Origin: Pollenia angustigena
Lineage: Eukaryota > Arthropoda > Insecta > Diptera > Polleniidae
DNA length: 64,000 nt
NCBI GenBank assembly: GCA_930367215.1
Contig: OV884056.1
Location: 316,168,709 to 316,232,708, forward strand
Reading direction: 5' to 3'
Shown here: piece by piece, positions 22,029-33,400 of the stretch
Layout of the letters: each line of letters opens with the position of its first letter
Numbering within the stretch: the first letter of the stretch is position 1
Notes under the pieces: generated by a model
Told to the model about the DNA's origin: nothing
Database searches by the model: none
What the model saw: the letters and a program-made list of their open reading frames with translations, nothing else
Translations under genes and position numbers: made by a program

Positions 22029-23131
22029 CTAGCAAAAATAACAATGGATATAGTAAATTTGATTTCCAGAATTGGTGAGTATAATAAGTTTGTGCAATTT
22101 AAATCATTTTTGTTAGAACGATAATTTTATCGTCGAAACATCGAGTGCAAGACGTGCCAAAGCAATTCCTTTGCAATTCCAGAGGAACTATTCAAAGCAA
22201 GATACCGGTTCAACAAATCAATCCTTAAAATATTTTAAGAATGGTTAAGTTGGAAATTGAGTTAGATAGAAGAGGCTGGTGTACTTCAGCCGACTTGCAA
22301 GTTTGGGTAGGTCGAAGAGAAGTGTGTATGATTGTGAAAAAATTGCCGTTTCTTCAAAACAATAAAAAATTTAGTTTTCAAATTTAAATTTCATAATGTT
22401 AAATGTTAAAAGTGTTAACAGTTTGAACAGCAGCGAAAAAAATTTAACAGTGTTCATATCCTGTTAAAATACTTACGAAAATAGAGGTACATACAGTGTT
22501 GAAAAATTCAGTACTTTGGTACTTTTTCTGTACTTTTTCTTATTAAAAATACCGCAGGTCCCCGGCGTTGTTTTCAGTACTTTTTTTATCCTTTGAGCTT
22601 TTTTAAGGTGATGTGATCACTTCGATAGCACGCTTAGGTTATCATGTGTTTGCTGCAAAATTTATATTGTTGTATTTTAAAAATAATAAGCGACGTATAT
22701 ATTGAAATGCAAAGCGTGGACGGCAGGATTCATATTTTGCTTTCCAGAATGGGATATTTGTTCTTGCAACAAAATTTGGTTTTGAACATAAAACTTTAAA
22801 AGTGGTAATCAGCTTCAATCCAGAAAATATATTTTCCGGAAAAACCAATAGCATAATACTGTTGTAATTAATGTTATTTACAAACGATAAAGAAAACTAT
22901 GATAATATCAATTCTCAATTCCGTGTTCTAGCGGATCTTTCAGAAATAAAGCATTTCAGAACTGAATATATTTAAATTTCTTGAAAAAAATAAAGACAAT
23001 ATTGAGAACGAAATTACTGTTTGCTGACTTTCATATATTGCTTTTGGTATTTTTTCGATACCACATTTCTGAGCATCAATTGAACGCACATTTTCGAATG
23101 CAAAATGATGTAAAAAGCAAAGGAAGAAATC
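22029..23131. other. Non-coding with possible transposon relics
   Basis: From 22493 the sequence CAGTGTTGAAAAATTCAGTA resembles a hAT terminus, but no partner end was found. At 22170-22330, IPEELFKARYRFNKSILK is followed, one frameshift later, by KLEIELDRRGWCTSADLQV. This is faintly like the N-terminal region of PIF/Harbinger transposases, but the match is weak. Confidence 0.3.
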
Positions 23132-23770
23132 GTATACATTAGAGTATCCAATTATTCGACTTTTGATTTTGTTCGAGTAAGGAATTAATCGATTTTTGAA
23201 TTTAAAAATTGCTCGAATAATCGAATAAACGTTTTAAATTGTTCGAATTACTCGAATAACTCGAAGAATTTTATCCAATGGGAAAAAACTCATACTTTTA
23301 TTTATTAATAAACAGAAAAGGAGAGGTGTCAGCCAGTTATGAAAAACATTTTAAACCAATTTATTATTCCTGGAAAACTAGCGAAATTGAATTGAAGTCG
23401 ATGGAGATTCTCAGTTGAGTTTTTTAAAAATAACCGTAGTTTATCCAGATTTTAAGAGAAGTTCTGGTAAAGATAAGAATTCAACGTATGTACTATACAT
23501 ACATAAAAAATTTTTTAATAAACTTTAAACAGGATCGTTTTTTAAATAAGTTTGTTTTAATTTCTCTCATGTGTTTTCGGTTTTTAAAACTTGGCTGATA
23601 ACTTATACAGTATTTATCGGATATAAGAAACTTAAAAAATCCAGGAAAAAAGTTTCTTATAAGCGTTTCTTTCTTATATACAATTTTGTTATATAAGAAA
23701 CTTATTTCTTATATAAGTAGCTATGGCCATAAGACTTTCACATTTTGGTTTTCTGTCTCTTTTTTTGTTA

Positions 23771-23910
23771 CATAGGGTCTTCACCTGACAATTTTTTGTT
23801 ATAATAAACGTCAAACTTCATAAAAAAAACGCTGACAAACATTTTAAAGTTATTTTTATATGGACTTTGACGTTTGGTATGACAAAAAATTGTCAGGTGA
23901 AGACCCCATG
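23771..23910. mobile_element. Foldback MITE nested in the pogo-like element
   Basis: GGGTCTTCACCTGACAATTT and AAATTGTCAGGTGAAGACCC pair, and the pairing continues through AAACGTCAAA. CAT(A/G) lies outside each repeat and TTA is nearby on both sides, so a TTA duplication with one indel is possible. Confidence 0.6.
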
Positions 23911-23930
23911 CTTACGTTTCTAACTTTTAA

Positions 23931-24281
23931 AGCCTAGATTACACTATCTAACAAGTCTTACATATTCCATAATACATTGTGAGATAGAAATCTCATGAGT
24001 TTTGTTGCGACTGTCAAAAAATCTAATGTAACATGACAGTTTGTGTTCACACCATCACACAAAGTATAAACACTCACACATGAAAAAAATGCAACCCTGA
24101 TCCAATGAAAAGTATTATTGCTTAGAATTTTTCAAAAAACGATGAAGTAGTATGGGATGTCAAACTTTTTTCATAATTCTTGTCATTTTCGTGACACATT
24201 GCATTCACACTATCACACTTTGTCATTTTACTTGAGATTTTGACATGTATTAATACAAAGTATAATAGTGTAATCTAGCCT
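23931..24281. mobile_element. MITE E1, PIF/Harbinger-type (TSD TAA), copy 1
   Basis: Ends AGCCTAGATTACACTATC and ATAGTGTAATCTAGCCT, flanked by TAA on both sides (23928-23930, 24282-24284). The reverse-oriented copy 57509-58773 shares the interior, for example CATCGTTTTTTGAAAAA. That copy is broken by later insertions. Confidence 0.75.
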
Positions 24282-24459
24282 TAAATAATTATCGTCTATG
24301 TCTTTTGAGTTTTTCACTATTTTAGATAACGTTCAAAGTCCAATATTATATTTTTTTGCAATTTCGCTTCTTTTTATCCCGTTTTGTATTTCTTTTAAAA
24401 TTTTAACTTTTGTTTTTATTGGCAAAAAACACAAAGCTTCTCATGAGTACCAGCTCGCT

Positions 24460-24689
24460 CAAGGTACATATATTTATAGCAGGTAGCCGCGAGATTACAA
24501 CAATTGTACAATAAAACAAACAACAGGGCTTTTTATTGTTGTTTTGTGATACGAACTGTCAAACAGCAAAGGGGATGAAAAGAGACAAAAAGGCAAAAGA
24601 TGAAGACAAATAACAGTTTGTATCACAAAACAAGAAAATAAAAAATAACCAGCTGGCTTTCCGAGACTACCTGCTATAAATATACCTTG
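24460..24689. mobile_element. hAT-type MITE with perfect 8-bp TSD AGCTCGCT
   Basis: Ends CAAGGTACATATATTTATAG and CTATAAATATACCTTG are flanked by AGCTCGCT (24452-24459 and 24690-24697). A second inner inverted pair, TTGTTTTGTGATACGAACTG / CAGTTTGTATCACAAAACAA, makes a double foldback of 230 bp. Confidence 0.8.
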
Positions 24690-24866
24690 AGCTCGCTCAT
24701 CTAAAACTAAAAGTAAAAAAAAAACTTTGTTCTTGTTGTAAAACTGACAGAAAACTGAGTTGTCCATGCAAACTACATAAATTCTGTGTTGCCGTTGGAA
24801 GTTTCTTATATAAATTCTTTTTCTATACATTTTGTGATTTTGGTGTTTAAGAAAAATGTTCTTTTA

Positions 24867-25327
24867 AGGCCAGTTTACACGGTAATACATTGTATTACGA
24901 CATAATGTATAATGAGAGAAATCATATCATGTAAAAGCAAAATGCATTGAGTAAGAGAGAATACGAATACAAAATCTGACAAGCGGTCGGTAAATGGTTT
25001 TTTTTTCTAAACCATTTTAGAAACTTATGTGTTTTCTTCACACCAGAGGTGTATTTTAACGGAGATATTGAAGGTGGTAGCATTTTTATACAATTACAAA
25101 AACAACTAAAGTCAACTCAGGAAATTGTTATGTTGTTTTTGTAAAAATTTAAAACTGCAACCATCTGTTTTGTTGTTATTATTTTTGATTTTACTTATAC
25201 CATCCGTGTAAACATGAATTATACTTACAACAGATTTTTATTTTTTTTCTTTTAAACACGGAGAGAAATTCATAATATTTTGATTCTACAAAGTCGTAAT
25301 ACATTGTATTACCGTGTAAACTGGCCT
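24867..25327. mobile_element. MITE, PIF/Harbinger-type (TSD TTA), nested
   Basis: Ends AGGCCAGTTTACACGGTAAT and ATTACCGTGTAAACTGGCCT, about 36 bp each and almost perfect, are flanked by TTA (24864-24866, 25328-25330). 461 bp, no frame. Confidence 0.8.
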
Positions 25328-26202
25328 TTATCAGTTTTTTTCTTATAAGCGTTTTTCTTATATGAAACCTTTTTTGTTAGAAAAATCGCAAAAAAGACAT
25401 GGTGTTTTTGAAAATGTTTCTTATAAGCGTTTTGTTCTTATATGAGATGTTCCTATATCCGATAAATACTGTATAGACATTTTTTTGTATTTCCCTTTAA
25501 AATTCCTTTATTTATTTGTTTAATTTATTTGTTTATATTATTACTATTTGACGACAAAAATCAGACACTTTGTTTGCAAACAAGGACACTTGAGTTTTGA
25601 AGACGGATTCGATAACATCTCAAATGTCAGCATCCAGCCGATTAGAAGATACGGGGTAATAAAAAAAACCCATAATCTGACAGTACATGGTTTACACATT
25701 TATAACTGCTGATGAGTTTTTTTTTTTTTACCAATTTGACGTTTATAGTTAGCGTTTAAAAAACTGCAGTTAAAGTAAAAAAACTGTCATTCCTTCCAGT
25801 ACTTCATTTGTCAATGGCCAAAAAAACTTTTTCTTTTACTCAAAAAGCGAGTTCGATTTTTGTTCCATAGTTTTTTAAACCCTGTTAATAGTGATTTACA
25901 TAAATTGTAACACACGCTCAAATCTAAAAATGGACTAAAAAGTGTTTAAAAGTATGTATGATTAATGGAAATAAATTCAAAAAGGTAACAACATGTAATT
26001 TAGTTTCAAGGTAAGAAATCTAAACAAAATATTTTTACATTAAAAAAGTAGAATTTTCAAAGACATTTATTTTAATCGATTAATTGACATAAATTGTTCG
26101 AGTTATTCGTTATTTTAAATTGGCTATTTTAATTATTCGATCAAATAATGGCGGAAAAATTCCTCGATTAATCGAACAACGATTAATCGAGTGGGTACTC
26201 TA

Positions 26203-26524
26203 GTATACATATAGAAACTGTTTCAAGTTTGATAAAAACTAAAGATCTATTAAAATCAACTGGTAGTTGCTGTTGTAGTTATATTATTTCTTATGATTTC
26301 CTAAAGTAAATTTGCTTTATCTTAAAACACTGAATTAAAATCTTTATTTTTAAACATTATTGTTTTGAACTTATTTTAGAACTAAGTTCTAAGTTTGTAA
26401 AAGTCTGAATTATGTAACTTTGCAAAAGTTAAAATATTGACAAAAATAAAATTTTTATTTTATTTTCTTATTCATAAATATATGAACTATTTCTACTGAA
26501 AAAACGTACCTTAAACGGCTCTTA
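26203..26524. other. Non-coding
   Basis: AT-rich, nothing recognised. Confidence 0.5.
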
Positions 26525-26713
26525 AGCTTCGTACAGACGATGGTCAGATCTTACAATGTTGTCATTAAAATTGCCTAAAAATGTCTTGCAACTGTCTGAA
26601 CATTGTAAGCTCATTTTCGTTTGGCAGATGTGTAAAATTAATGCATCTGACAATGGCACCATTGTCAGAAAAGTGACAATATTGTAATATCTGACCATCG
26701 TCTGTACGAAGCT
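26525..26713. mobile_element. MITE, PIF/Harbinger-type (TSD TTA)
   Basis: Ends AGCTTCGTACAGACGATGGT and ACCATCGTCTGTACGAAGCT bound 189 bp, flanked by TTA on both sides. Confidence 0.8.
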
Positions 26714-26724
26714 TTACACTTTCA

Positions 26725-26995
26725 ATATATGTAACTGTTCAATTATATCGCCAATGGGTTTGTAATATTCGAACTTGACACAATATATTGGTAAGAATCG
26801 AAATCAGAAATGCTATACATTGCAACACTGCACTATGTTGTTTTGCTTTAAATGTTGTGTTTTTTTTAGATAAGAGTGGCGCCATATTTTAATTGAAACC
26901 ATTGTGCCACTTATTGAATAATATGGGGCCATATAGAAATAATATAGCGAATAACATATACAAAAATATTGTAAATGTATGGGGCGCTTGACGCT
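26725..26995. mobile_element. Small TIR repeat N1, copy 2
   Basis: It is a diverged copy of 10480-10755, with CAATTATATCGCCAATGGG on the left and GCGAATAACATATAC on the right. Confidence 0.5.
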
Positions 26996-27331
26996 TATGT
27001 ATAAAAGAAATATTTTTTACATGTGTACCTTAAATATATGTAAATACTGTTCATCATTAAATACTTACAGCCTGTTCATGGATTTAGAACGTCAACGTTC
27101 GCATAGAAAATTACATTTAAAACAAAAACAAAATTCGAATATTGTTCGACATCGTTAAACAGGCAGTTAGATTAATGAATTCCAATTAAAAATATTTTTG
27201 TTCCATTTATTTTCATAAATTATTGTTTTTTTAACAAAAAGTACCATTTGGTGTTAAAAAACCCTTTTAGTTGAAGTTCAGTACCATTTCAAAATTTCAA
27301 TTTTGCAACTTTTGACAAAAATTGATCAAAG
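26996..27331. other. Non-coding
   Basis: AT-rich, nothing firm. A GTACCATTT motif occurs twice (27241, 27281). Confidence 0.45.
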
Positions 27332-27334
27332 TAA

Positions 27335-27793
27335 CTTAGTGGCCACACGATCAAGTTTTGCCTTTCAATTCCTTTCAATTTGCAATACACTCTTAGTTTT
27401 TTACTAACACACTCACACTTTTTAAATTGACCACGAGATGGCTTTCAATTTCACCTTTCCATTTGTTTGGCAATTTACTTTCAATATAACAGCTGAGTAC
27501 AAGTTTGTCTCTGTTGTTGTTGACATCTTGGAAGTAAATTGCTTAGTGCCGGTTCACACACGTCAAGTTTGACTCGTCAAGTCTTGAGTTTTTAGGAGAG
27601 AGGGGAAAATAAATGGCATTCTCTTTTCCCTTCTCTCCTAAAAGATCAAGACTTGAAGAGTCAAACTTGACGTGTGTGAACCAGCACTTACAAATTGAGT
27701 GCAGCCTACGTCACAGCTTTCAATTAATGTTAATTTTGACAAGCAGCATATGTAAAAGACTGTCACGAACAACTTGAACGTGTGGCCGCAGGG
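27335..27793. mobile_element. PIF/Harbinger-type MITE, tandem copy A (TSD TAA)
   Basis: Ends CTTAGTGGCCACACGATCAA and TTGAACGTGTGGCCGCAGGG. TAA lies at 27332-27334 and at 27794-27796; the latter is shared with copy B. The 314-bp core is interrupted by a 142-bp MITE. Confidence 0.75.
27546..27687. mobile_element. 142-bp foldback MITE, PIF/Harbinger-type (TSD TTA), copy 2
   Basis: GTGCCGGTTCACACACGTCA ... TGACGTGTGTGAACCAGCAC, TTA on both sides. Same length and body as 17353-17494. Confidence 0.85.
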
Positions 27794-27796
27794 TAA

Positions 27797-28270
27797 CTTG
27801 GTGGCCACACTATCAAGTTTTGCCTTTCAATCTACAATACACTCTCAGTTTTTTGCTAACACACTCCACTTTTTAAATTGACCACGAGATGGCTTTCAAT
27901 TTCACCTCTCCATTTGTTTGGCAATTTACTTTCAATTTAACAGCTGAGTACAAGTTTGTCTCTGTTGTTGTTAACATCTTGGAAGTAAATTGCTTATAAG
28001 CAAGTATGGGCACCACTACATTGAAAGCTTTGCATGTGTGGCATTGTATTGGTTTGTTTACGTTTGCATTTGTTGGTTTTATGCTCTTTTGCTCTTTGTT
28101 TTTTGTGTATGCATACACATCGTTCGCTCTTTTTGCATTTTCATTTTGCATTTGCCCATAGCTGCTTATAAGTGAGTGCAGCCTACGTCACAGCTTTCAA
28201 TTTATGTAAATTTTGACAAGCAGTATATGTAAAAGACTATCAAGAACAACTTGAACGTGTGGCCGCAGGG
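27797..28270. mobile_element. PIF/Harbinger-type MITE, tandem copy B (TSD TAA)
   Basis: This is a direct repeat of copy A: GGTGGCCACACTATCAAG start, GTGTGGCCGCAGGG end, TAA at 28271-28273. It carries a different insertion (28000-28165) at nearly the same internal place as copy A's insertion. Short reading frames here are incidental. Confidence 0.75.
28000..28165. mobile_element. 166-bp MITE inside tandem copy B
   Basis: Ends GCAAGTATGGGCA and TGCCCATAGCTGC, flanked by TTATAA on both sides (27994-27999, 28166-28171). Copy A gives the site without this insertion. Confidence 0.65.
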
Positions 28271-28361
28271 TAAATGGTTTCAATGTTTTCGCGTATCATT
28301 GTCCGTATTGCTTTAGAACGACTAAGAACGGACTTGTTTATCTGCTTTCTACATTGATTTA

Positions 28362-28679
28362 AGGCCATGTCAGATAAAACTTCATCGCTTTGCGTGACGT
28401 TTCTAACTTTGACTGAAAAGCGTAACGCAAAAGGTGTATGTCACAATAAACACTTTGACAACACTCACTCATTGTGTGTTAAAAAAAAATAAACAAAAAA
28501 AATGTCTACTAGTAGATTGTCAAAGCACGCAAAAAGATGAGAGTTGCCTAACTTTTCGCTTCGCTTTGCGTTAAAAGTTCTTTATGTGACATGTTTCGTA
28601 TAAGTATGTATATTTCATCTTAAATGTCAAAGCGAATCTCTGACGCAAAGCGAAGCAAAAGTTTTATCTGACATGGCCT
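28362..28679. mobile_element. MITE, PIF/Harbinger-type (TSD TTA)
   Basis: Ends AGGCCATGTCAGATAAAACT and AGTTTTATCTGACATGGCCT, flanked by TTA. The GCTTTGCGT/ACGCAAAGC word recurs in both arms. 318 bp. Confidence 0.8.
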
Positions 28680-29428
28680 TTAATGATTCTGCTTCGTTCC
28701 ACTGTACTGTCTTATAGTTTTAGAGACTTTCCATTGATCATTAGCCGTAGGCTTTCATTTACATTAAATGGGTTTCAAGGTTTATAATAAATATTTTACA
28801 TGCTCATTGGAGTACATTTAATTTGAATAAAGCTTTGGAAATCTTTATTTTTTTGCCAAAATGTTTAATTGGTAAAGGGTTTGATTTGCTTTTAAAAAGG
28901 TTTAATTTGATTTACAAAAAGTTCAGTATGAACTGCAAAGCCTGTACATAAATATATTGATTAAAATGCTACTGAATCTTTAACCAGCCTCACTTAATTC
29001 ATAAATTTAATAATCAAGACAAAAACTTGTTAAATACTGTCTATCAATAAACCTCAATTGGAATACAAAATCTAATAATAAATATTGCAAAATCTCCCGA
29101 AATTTTTATACAAATCACAAAAATATTTTTTTTTAAACTCATGGACTATGGACTTTTGCATAAATACATCTTACATTAATTTAAATCTGCTTAATTATGT
29201 GGATGTCAAACACTTTTACAAAATTTTTTTTATTTTTTTTTTTTTTAATTTCTAAAAAAAACCCTTAAAAATTTACATATACATATCTGTGGCATTTTGG
29301 CAAAACATCTAAAGTCGAGATAATTTAGCAAACAAGTTTTAAAAAAAATCTCTGTGAAATAATAATTTTTAAAAAAAATTACAGAAAAATTTACTTTATA
29401 ATACAACATTTTAAAAACGTAAACAAAA
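28680..29428. other. AT-rich non-coding DNA
   Basis: No gene or paired termini recognised. Confidence 0.5.
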
Positions 29429-30026
29429 ACAAGTAAGAAAGTATAGTCGGTCAAGCCCGACCATATGAGACCCAACACCACAGTATTTAAAAACACATCA
29501 TGCTTATGTGTCCATGTAAATATGGATTTACCTATGTTTACAAACTTCATGGAAATCGGTTTGAAAGTTTGTGAGAGGCAGAAATTGCCCCCTGCCTCCC
29601 CTTGTGGTCCTATTTTTTAAAAACTGTATAGCTAATGTGGCCCTATAGATATGGATCTAGCTATGTTTTAAATTTCATTAAAATCGGTTTGATAGTTTCT
29701 GAGAGGAAGAAATTTCCCCCTATCTTCCCTAGTGGTCCTACGATTCAGCCCATTTTCAATAGGCTTGGTTCTTGTGCCAATAAGAACCTATGACCCAAAT
29801 TTGATCAAATTATCTCCAAAATTGCGACCTGTACTTTGCTCACAATGTTACATGGGCAGCCAGCCAGCCAGCATGCCAGCCGGACGGACATCGTTAGTTC
29901 GACTCAGAAAGTGATTCTGAGTAGATCAGTATACTTTAAGGTGGGTCTAGGATCACTATTTTAAGGCGTTACACACATCAGCACAAATGCGTAATACCCC
30001 CTCCACTATTGTGGTGTGGGTATAAT
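29429..30026 (+). mobile_element. Helentron-like family B, copy 2 (most complete)
   Basis: It begins AACAAGTAAGAAAGTATAGT then GTCAAGCCCGACCATATGAG. Core blocks contain ATTAAAATCGGTTTGATAG; a CAGC-rich stretch lies at 29858-29885; it ends GCGTTACACACATCAGCAC and the hairpin ATACCCCCTCCAC...GTGGTGTGGGTAT. About 600 bp, non-coding. Confidence 0.75.
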
Positions 30027-30160
30027 GATTTTTGAATGAAAATTCGTGTGCTTTACAACATTTTTTTTAACTTTTTTAATTTGACTAAAGCTGTTTTGTC
30101 AAAATGCCACAGATATCAATATTTAAAATTTTAAATGTAATTTGAATGAATAATAGTAAA

Positions 30161-30217
30161 AACCCAACGACGAGCTTCGCATAGTACGGCGAATTCGCCG
30201 GCAAGAATTCGTTGGGT
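30161..30217. repeat. GC-richer palindrome
   Basis: ACCCAACGAC...TTCGTTGGGT encloses the perfect palindrome CGGCGAATTCGCCG. It stands out against AT-rich DNA on both sides; function unknown. Confidence 0.6.
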
Positions 30218-30463
30218 AAATCCGTCAAATGAGACACAGTAAGTGCGTGAATTAATTTGAGTTAAAATTTTTTTTAATTTAAAAAATAAATGCCTTGGAC
30301 ACTAGATTATATAAACATTGATTATTCTTAACTTCTTTAATTATTTTACTGCATCCAATTTCATCTTTTTTAAATTAAATAAATTGTATTTAGTATTGTG
30401 GTTATTTTGTTGAACTATTCATGGTTTTTAATCCAAATTTGCAATATTTGTTAATCAGGCTTA

Positions 30464-30713
30464 AGTTCATCAAATTTAATTTTCATTAAATTATTTTTAT
30501 GAAGAAAGGAATTTTAAAACATGAAAATTAATTAAAATTGTTATTGATAATCATTCATTCTTGACTGACCTGAGATTCGAAACCCAGGCGGCTGGTTACC
30601 CTGACATGTTTCGATCGCAACCACTCGATATCCTCAGAGGGGTTTGCCGTCTTACACTCGCAGCCATCGACGACTGCTGACGTCAATAATCAAACATCAA
30701 TCCTTAAACCAAA
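30464..30713 (-). mobile_element. SINE family 2, copy 1
   Basis: Minus strand: TTTGGTTTAAGGATTGATG start, an A-box-like TGGCTGCGAGTGTAAGACGG, a B-box-like GGTTTCGAATCTC, then the tail TCAAGAATG...AAAATTCCTTTCTTCAT...AATTTGATGAACT. Two more copies at 39115 and 50940 share head and tail. A tRNA-like promoter followed by a fixed non-A-rich tail indicates a SINE. Confidence 0.6.
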
Positions 30714-31269
30714 TTGTATTTTAACCTTTGGTAGATCGAAATGTGCTTTTTTGAATGATTACCCATTTTTAATTGATTTTACATGTTTTTCCTTTACCTC
30801 TGTTTTTTCGTACTTTTTGTCAAGAATTCTTCTTGAAGTCCAAAGTACATTGTTGTTTTTTAATGTTTGTCTTTCTTTTTCTTGTTGACCTTTTACAGCA
30901 CAACTTGATAAATTTTTGCTAAAATTTCTTTGTTTTGTTTGTTAACATTTATCAAATCATAGGTTGACCATACATATTTAAATTTTTCGCGAGTTTCCGC
31001 CATGTTCGCGATAAAAGCTATCATGCCGCTGTTACTAAATTTTTGCGAGTTTCCGCGAATTTTGCAAATTTTTACCGAATTTTCGCATTCCTTATAGTTT
31101 AAGGGACTTTTAATAAATTTTATGGCTTGTTTGAAGTTTTAAAAATTTTGGCGAATTTTCGCCATTTTTGCAATTTTTTTGTTATTTTTCGACATTTGGC
31201 TTTTTTTTTAACCCACTTAGCAATTTCAAATAAGGAATTCTTTACATCTTTCACGACTTTTAATAAATA
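30714..31269. other. Non-coding with GCGAGTTTCCGC words
   Basis: At 30985-31195, words such as TTCGCGAGTTTCCGC and GCGAATTTTCGCC recur, suggesting a degenerate subterminal array of an old element. No ends defined. Confidence 0.35.
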
Positions 31270-33060
31270 TTAGACTTTGCTATCATGCTGCGGTATGCTG
31301 TACCTTAGACCGGGTCGACCTCCATACAAAAAAAAAAGTTGTGCCAGTCACCCCCTAGAATGTAAGATAGTCAATGAAGTTTCTAAAACAGGAAAAAATT
31401 TTTTTTTGCCACGCCCCAAAATACAGCACTTTTGGTTTTTTATATGTAGCGCTGCCATTAAAAGTCCGATCTCATCATATCGCATATCGTTGTTCATGGC
31501 TTGATAGTGGCTTCATTTTTGTCTTTTGTGACTTTTCAATCCGACCTGAAATTCTGGGCGCCACTTATGCCATCTCGGATCCTTCCCCCAAATGTCCAAT
31601 TTTTTTGACGGTCCAAGAAAGTCCTAATAAAACTACGTATGTATAGATTTTAATATGCTCACTTTTATGACACGCCTCCAAATTAAGCCCCTTTTTTCTT
31701 TTTCACATACATACTACATTAAACCAAGTAGAAGCCAATACAAACCAAAAAAATTTTCATCAGTCACGCCCTTGAATAAAAGGTATATATATTAAGTTTG
31801 AAAAACTTTAAAAAAATTGTTTTTGCCACGCCCTAAGTTACTGCCCTTTTAGTTTTATATATACAGTATCGTCATTTAAAGTCCAATCTCATCGTATGGT
31901 ATATCATTGTTAATGGCTAAAATGTGCCTTTATTTTCGTATTTAATGCTTTTTTAAACTAACTTAAAATTCTAGATGGCAATTATGATATCTCGGATCCT
32001 TCTCCTCTGATGTCTAATTTTTTCACGTACTTAGAAAGTCCCTTTAATCTTAGTATATCTAGCTTTTAATATACTCGTCACGCTCCAATTTGAGTCCCCT
32101 TGAATGTTGGTAAGATTTATATACACCGGCTGCCGAATTTATAATTTTCGCCTATATGTTTTGAGGCATTCATTTTTATGCATTTAAATTATATTGTATT
32201 TTTTCATTTTTAGAATTCTGCAGTTTCTTTTTATTTTTTTAGTTCTTGTTTTAACTCTGTATCATGGTCTCATATTTAACATTATGTTTGCTTTTACAAA
32301 TGTCTTAATTAAGATTTTAAATTTGAAGCATTAAAATTAATAAAAAAATTCGGAAAACAGTGCCAGAAGAGTTTCACAGTCCAACAAAAAAAAAAAAAAC
32401 GGCACGAAAAATGGCACAAAATATCAAAACTGGCAAAAAAAAAACGCCAGTAGTTCAGATGGAGAAAGATTGTCAATAAATTCATCCGTCTCACTTTCAT
32501 TAAACTATGAGTAGTCCACTTGCAAACACCGCTAAGTTAAAAAAAAAACGAAAGGCTAAGAAACAGTTTTTAAAAATTGAAATGCCAAGTCATAGAGAGT
32601 GGTTTTCAGGATTATTGAATAATTAACCAAAAATTGCGCGTTACTTACAGAGTTTTGTACGAGATTGATAATGGCTTAGGGAGCCATTAAAAAAAATGGA
32701 GGCTTTTACAGAATTTTTATTTTGCTATATGTCTAAAACAAAAAGGGCTGTAATTTAGGGCGTGGCAAATATTTTTTTTTCTGAAGTTCTTGAAATTTAA
32801 TAAATATACCTTTTATTCTAGGGCGTGACTGATGAAAATGTTTTTGGTTTGTATTGGCTTCTACTTGGTTTAATGTAGTATGTATGTGAAAAAGAAAAAA
32901 GAGGTTTAATTTGGAGGCGTGTCATAAAAGTGAGCATATTAAAATCTATACATAGGTAGTTTTATTAGGACTTTCTTGGACCGTCAAAAAAATTGGACAT
33001 TTGGGGGAAGGATCCGAGGTGGCATAAGTGGCGCCCAGAATTTCAGGTCGGATTGTTCGT
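31270..33060. repeat. Long direct and inverted repeat family with GCCACGCCC words
   Basis: Two direct units (31335-31760 and 31765-32120) share CAGTCACGCCC, TTGCCACGCCC, AAAGTCCRATCTCATC and ATCTCGGATCCTTC. A reversed unit lies at 32690-33055. The segments around 31545-31790 and 32800-33050 are nearly identical inverted repeats, including GGCGCCACTTATGCCATCTC, so the rearrangement is recent. No protein. Superfamily unknown. Confidence 0.7.
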
Positions 33061-33400
33061 TGCGAATAATCCGTCGTTCGTCTCAGTTGTGCTCCTAGCA
33101 TAAGTTCCTAAAAATATGTATTGCGTTTTATTTCATTTACAAAATTTGGGAACTTATTTCATTTTCAAAAAATCCCCCATCACAAAATTAAAAACTCTCT
33201 AAAAGCCGTTTTTGTTTTTATTATTGTTATTAGGGAATTAGCTAATTTTTGCTTCCTGGACTCAAATAATTGGGAACTTTGCTTGTAGCCCCTCGAACAA
33301 CCTAAACGCATGAAGTCGACGAACAACGACGGGATGTTAAGGGGGCAAAAAAGAGTACAAACGTGTAAATTCGCTAACTTCGTATCTACCAAAGCTTCAT
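33061..33400. other. Non-coding
   Basis: No gene recognised. Confidence 0.45.

Larger units (their letters stand above)
23608..25471. mobile_element. Pogo/Tigger-like TA-flanked element, nested
   Basis: CAGTATTTATCGGATATAAG and the inverse TATATCCGATAAATACTG are flanked by TA. TTCTTATAAGCGTTTCTT-type subterminal repeats occur at both ends (23650-23720 and 25335-25445). A CAGT start, TA duplication and 'TATAAG' tip suggest the pogo branch of Tc1/mariner; this is inference. It contains four separate smaller insertions. Confidence 0.75.
23140..26202. mobile_element. hAT-type element with perfect 8-bp TSD, host of a nest
   Basis: Ends TAGAGTATCCAATTATTCGA and TCGAGTGGGTACTCTA are flanked by GTATACAT on both sides (23132-23139 and 26203-26210). 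ATCGATTAATCGAA-type palindromes crowd both ends (23160-23280, 26070-26190). About 1.2 kb is the element proper. The rest is the pogo-like insertion 23608-25471. No transposase. Confidence 0.85.

Noticed and set aside
22170..22330. PIF/Harbinger transposase gene
   Set aside because: Only two weak, frameshifted segments; noted as a possible relic but not called as a gene.
22493..22620. Full hAT element beginning CAGTGTTGAAAAATTCAG
   Set aside because: No matching right terminus or duplication could be found.
24495..24830. 111-codon minus-strand frame
   Set aside because: It crosses a hAT MITE boundary (24689) and has no recognisable domain.
27873..28175. Overlapping 92- and 61-codon frames
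   Set aside because: They lie within tandem MITE copy B and its inserted MITE; no domain.
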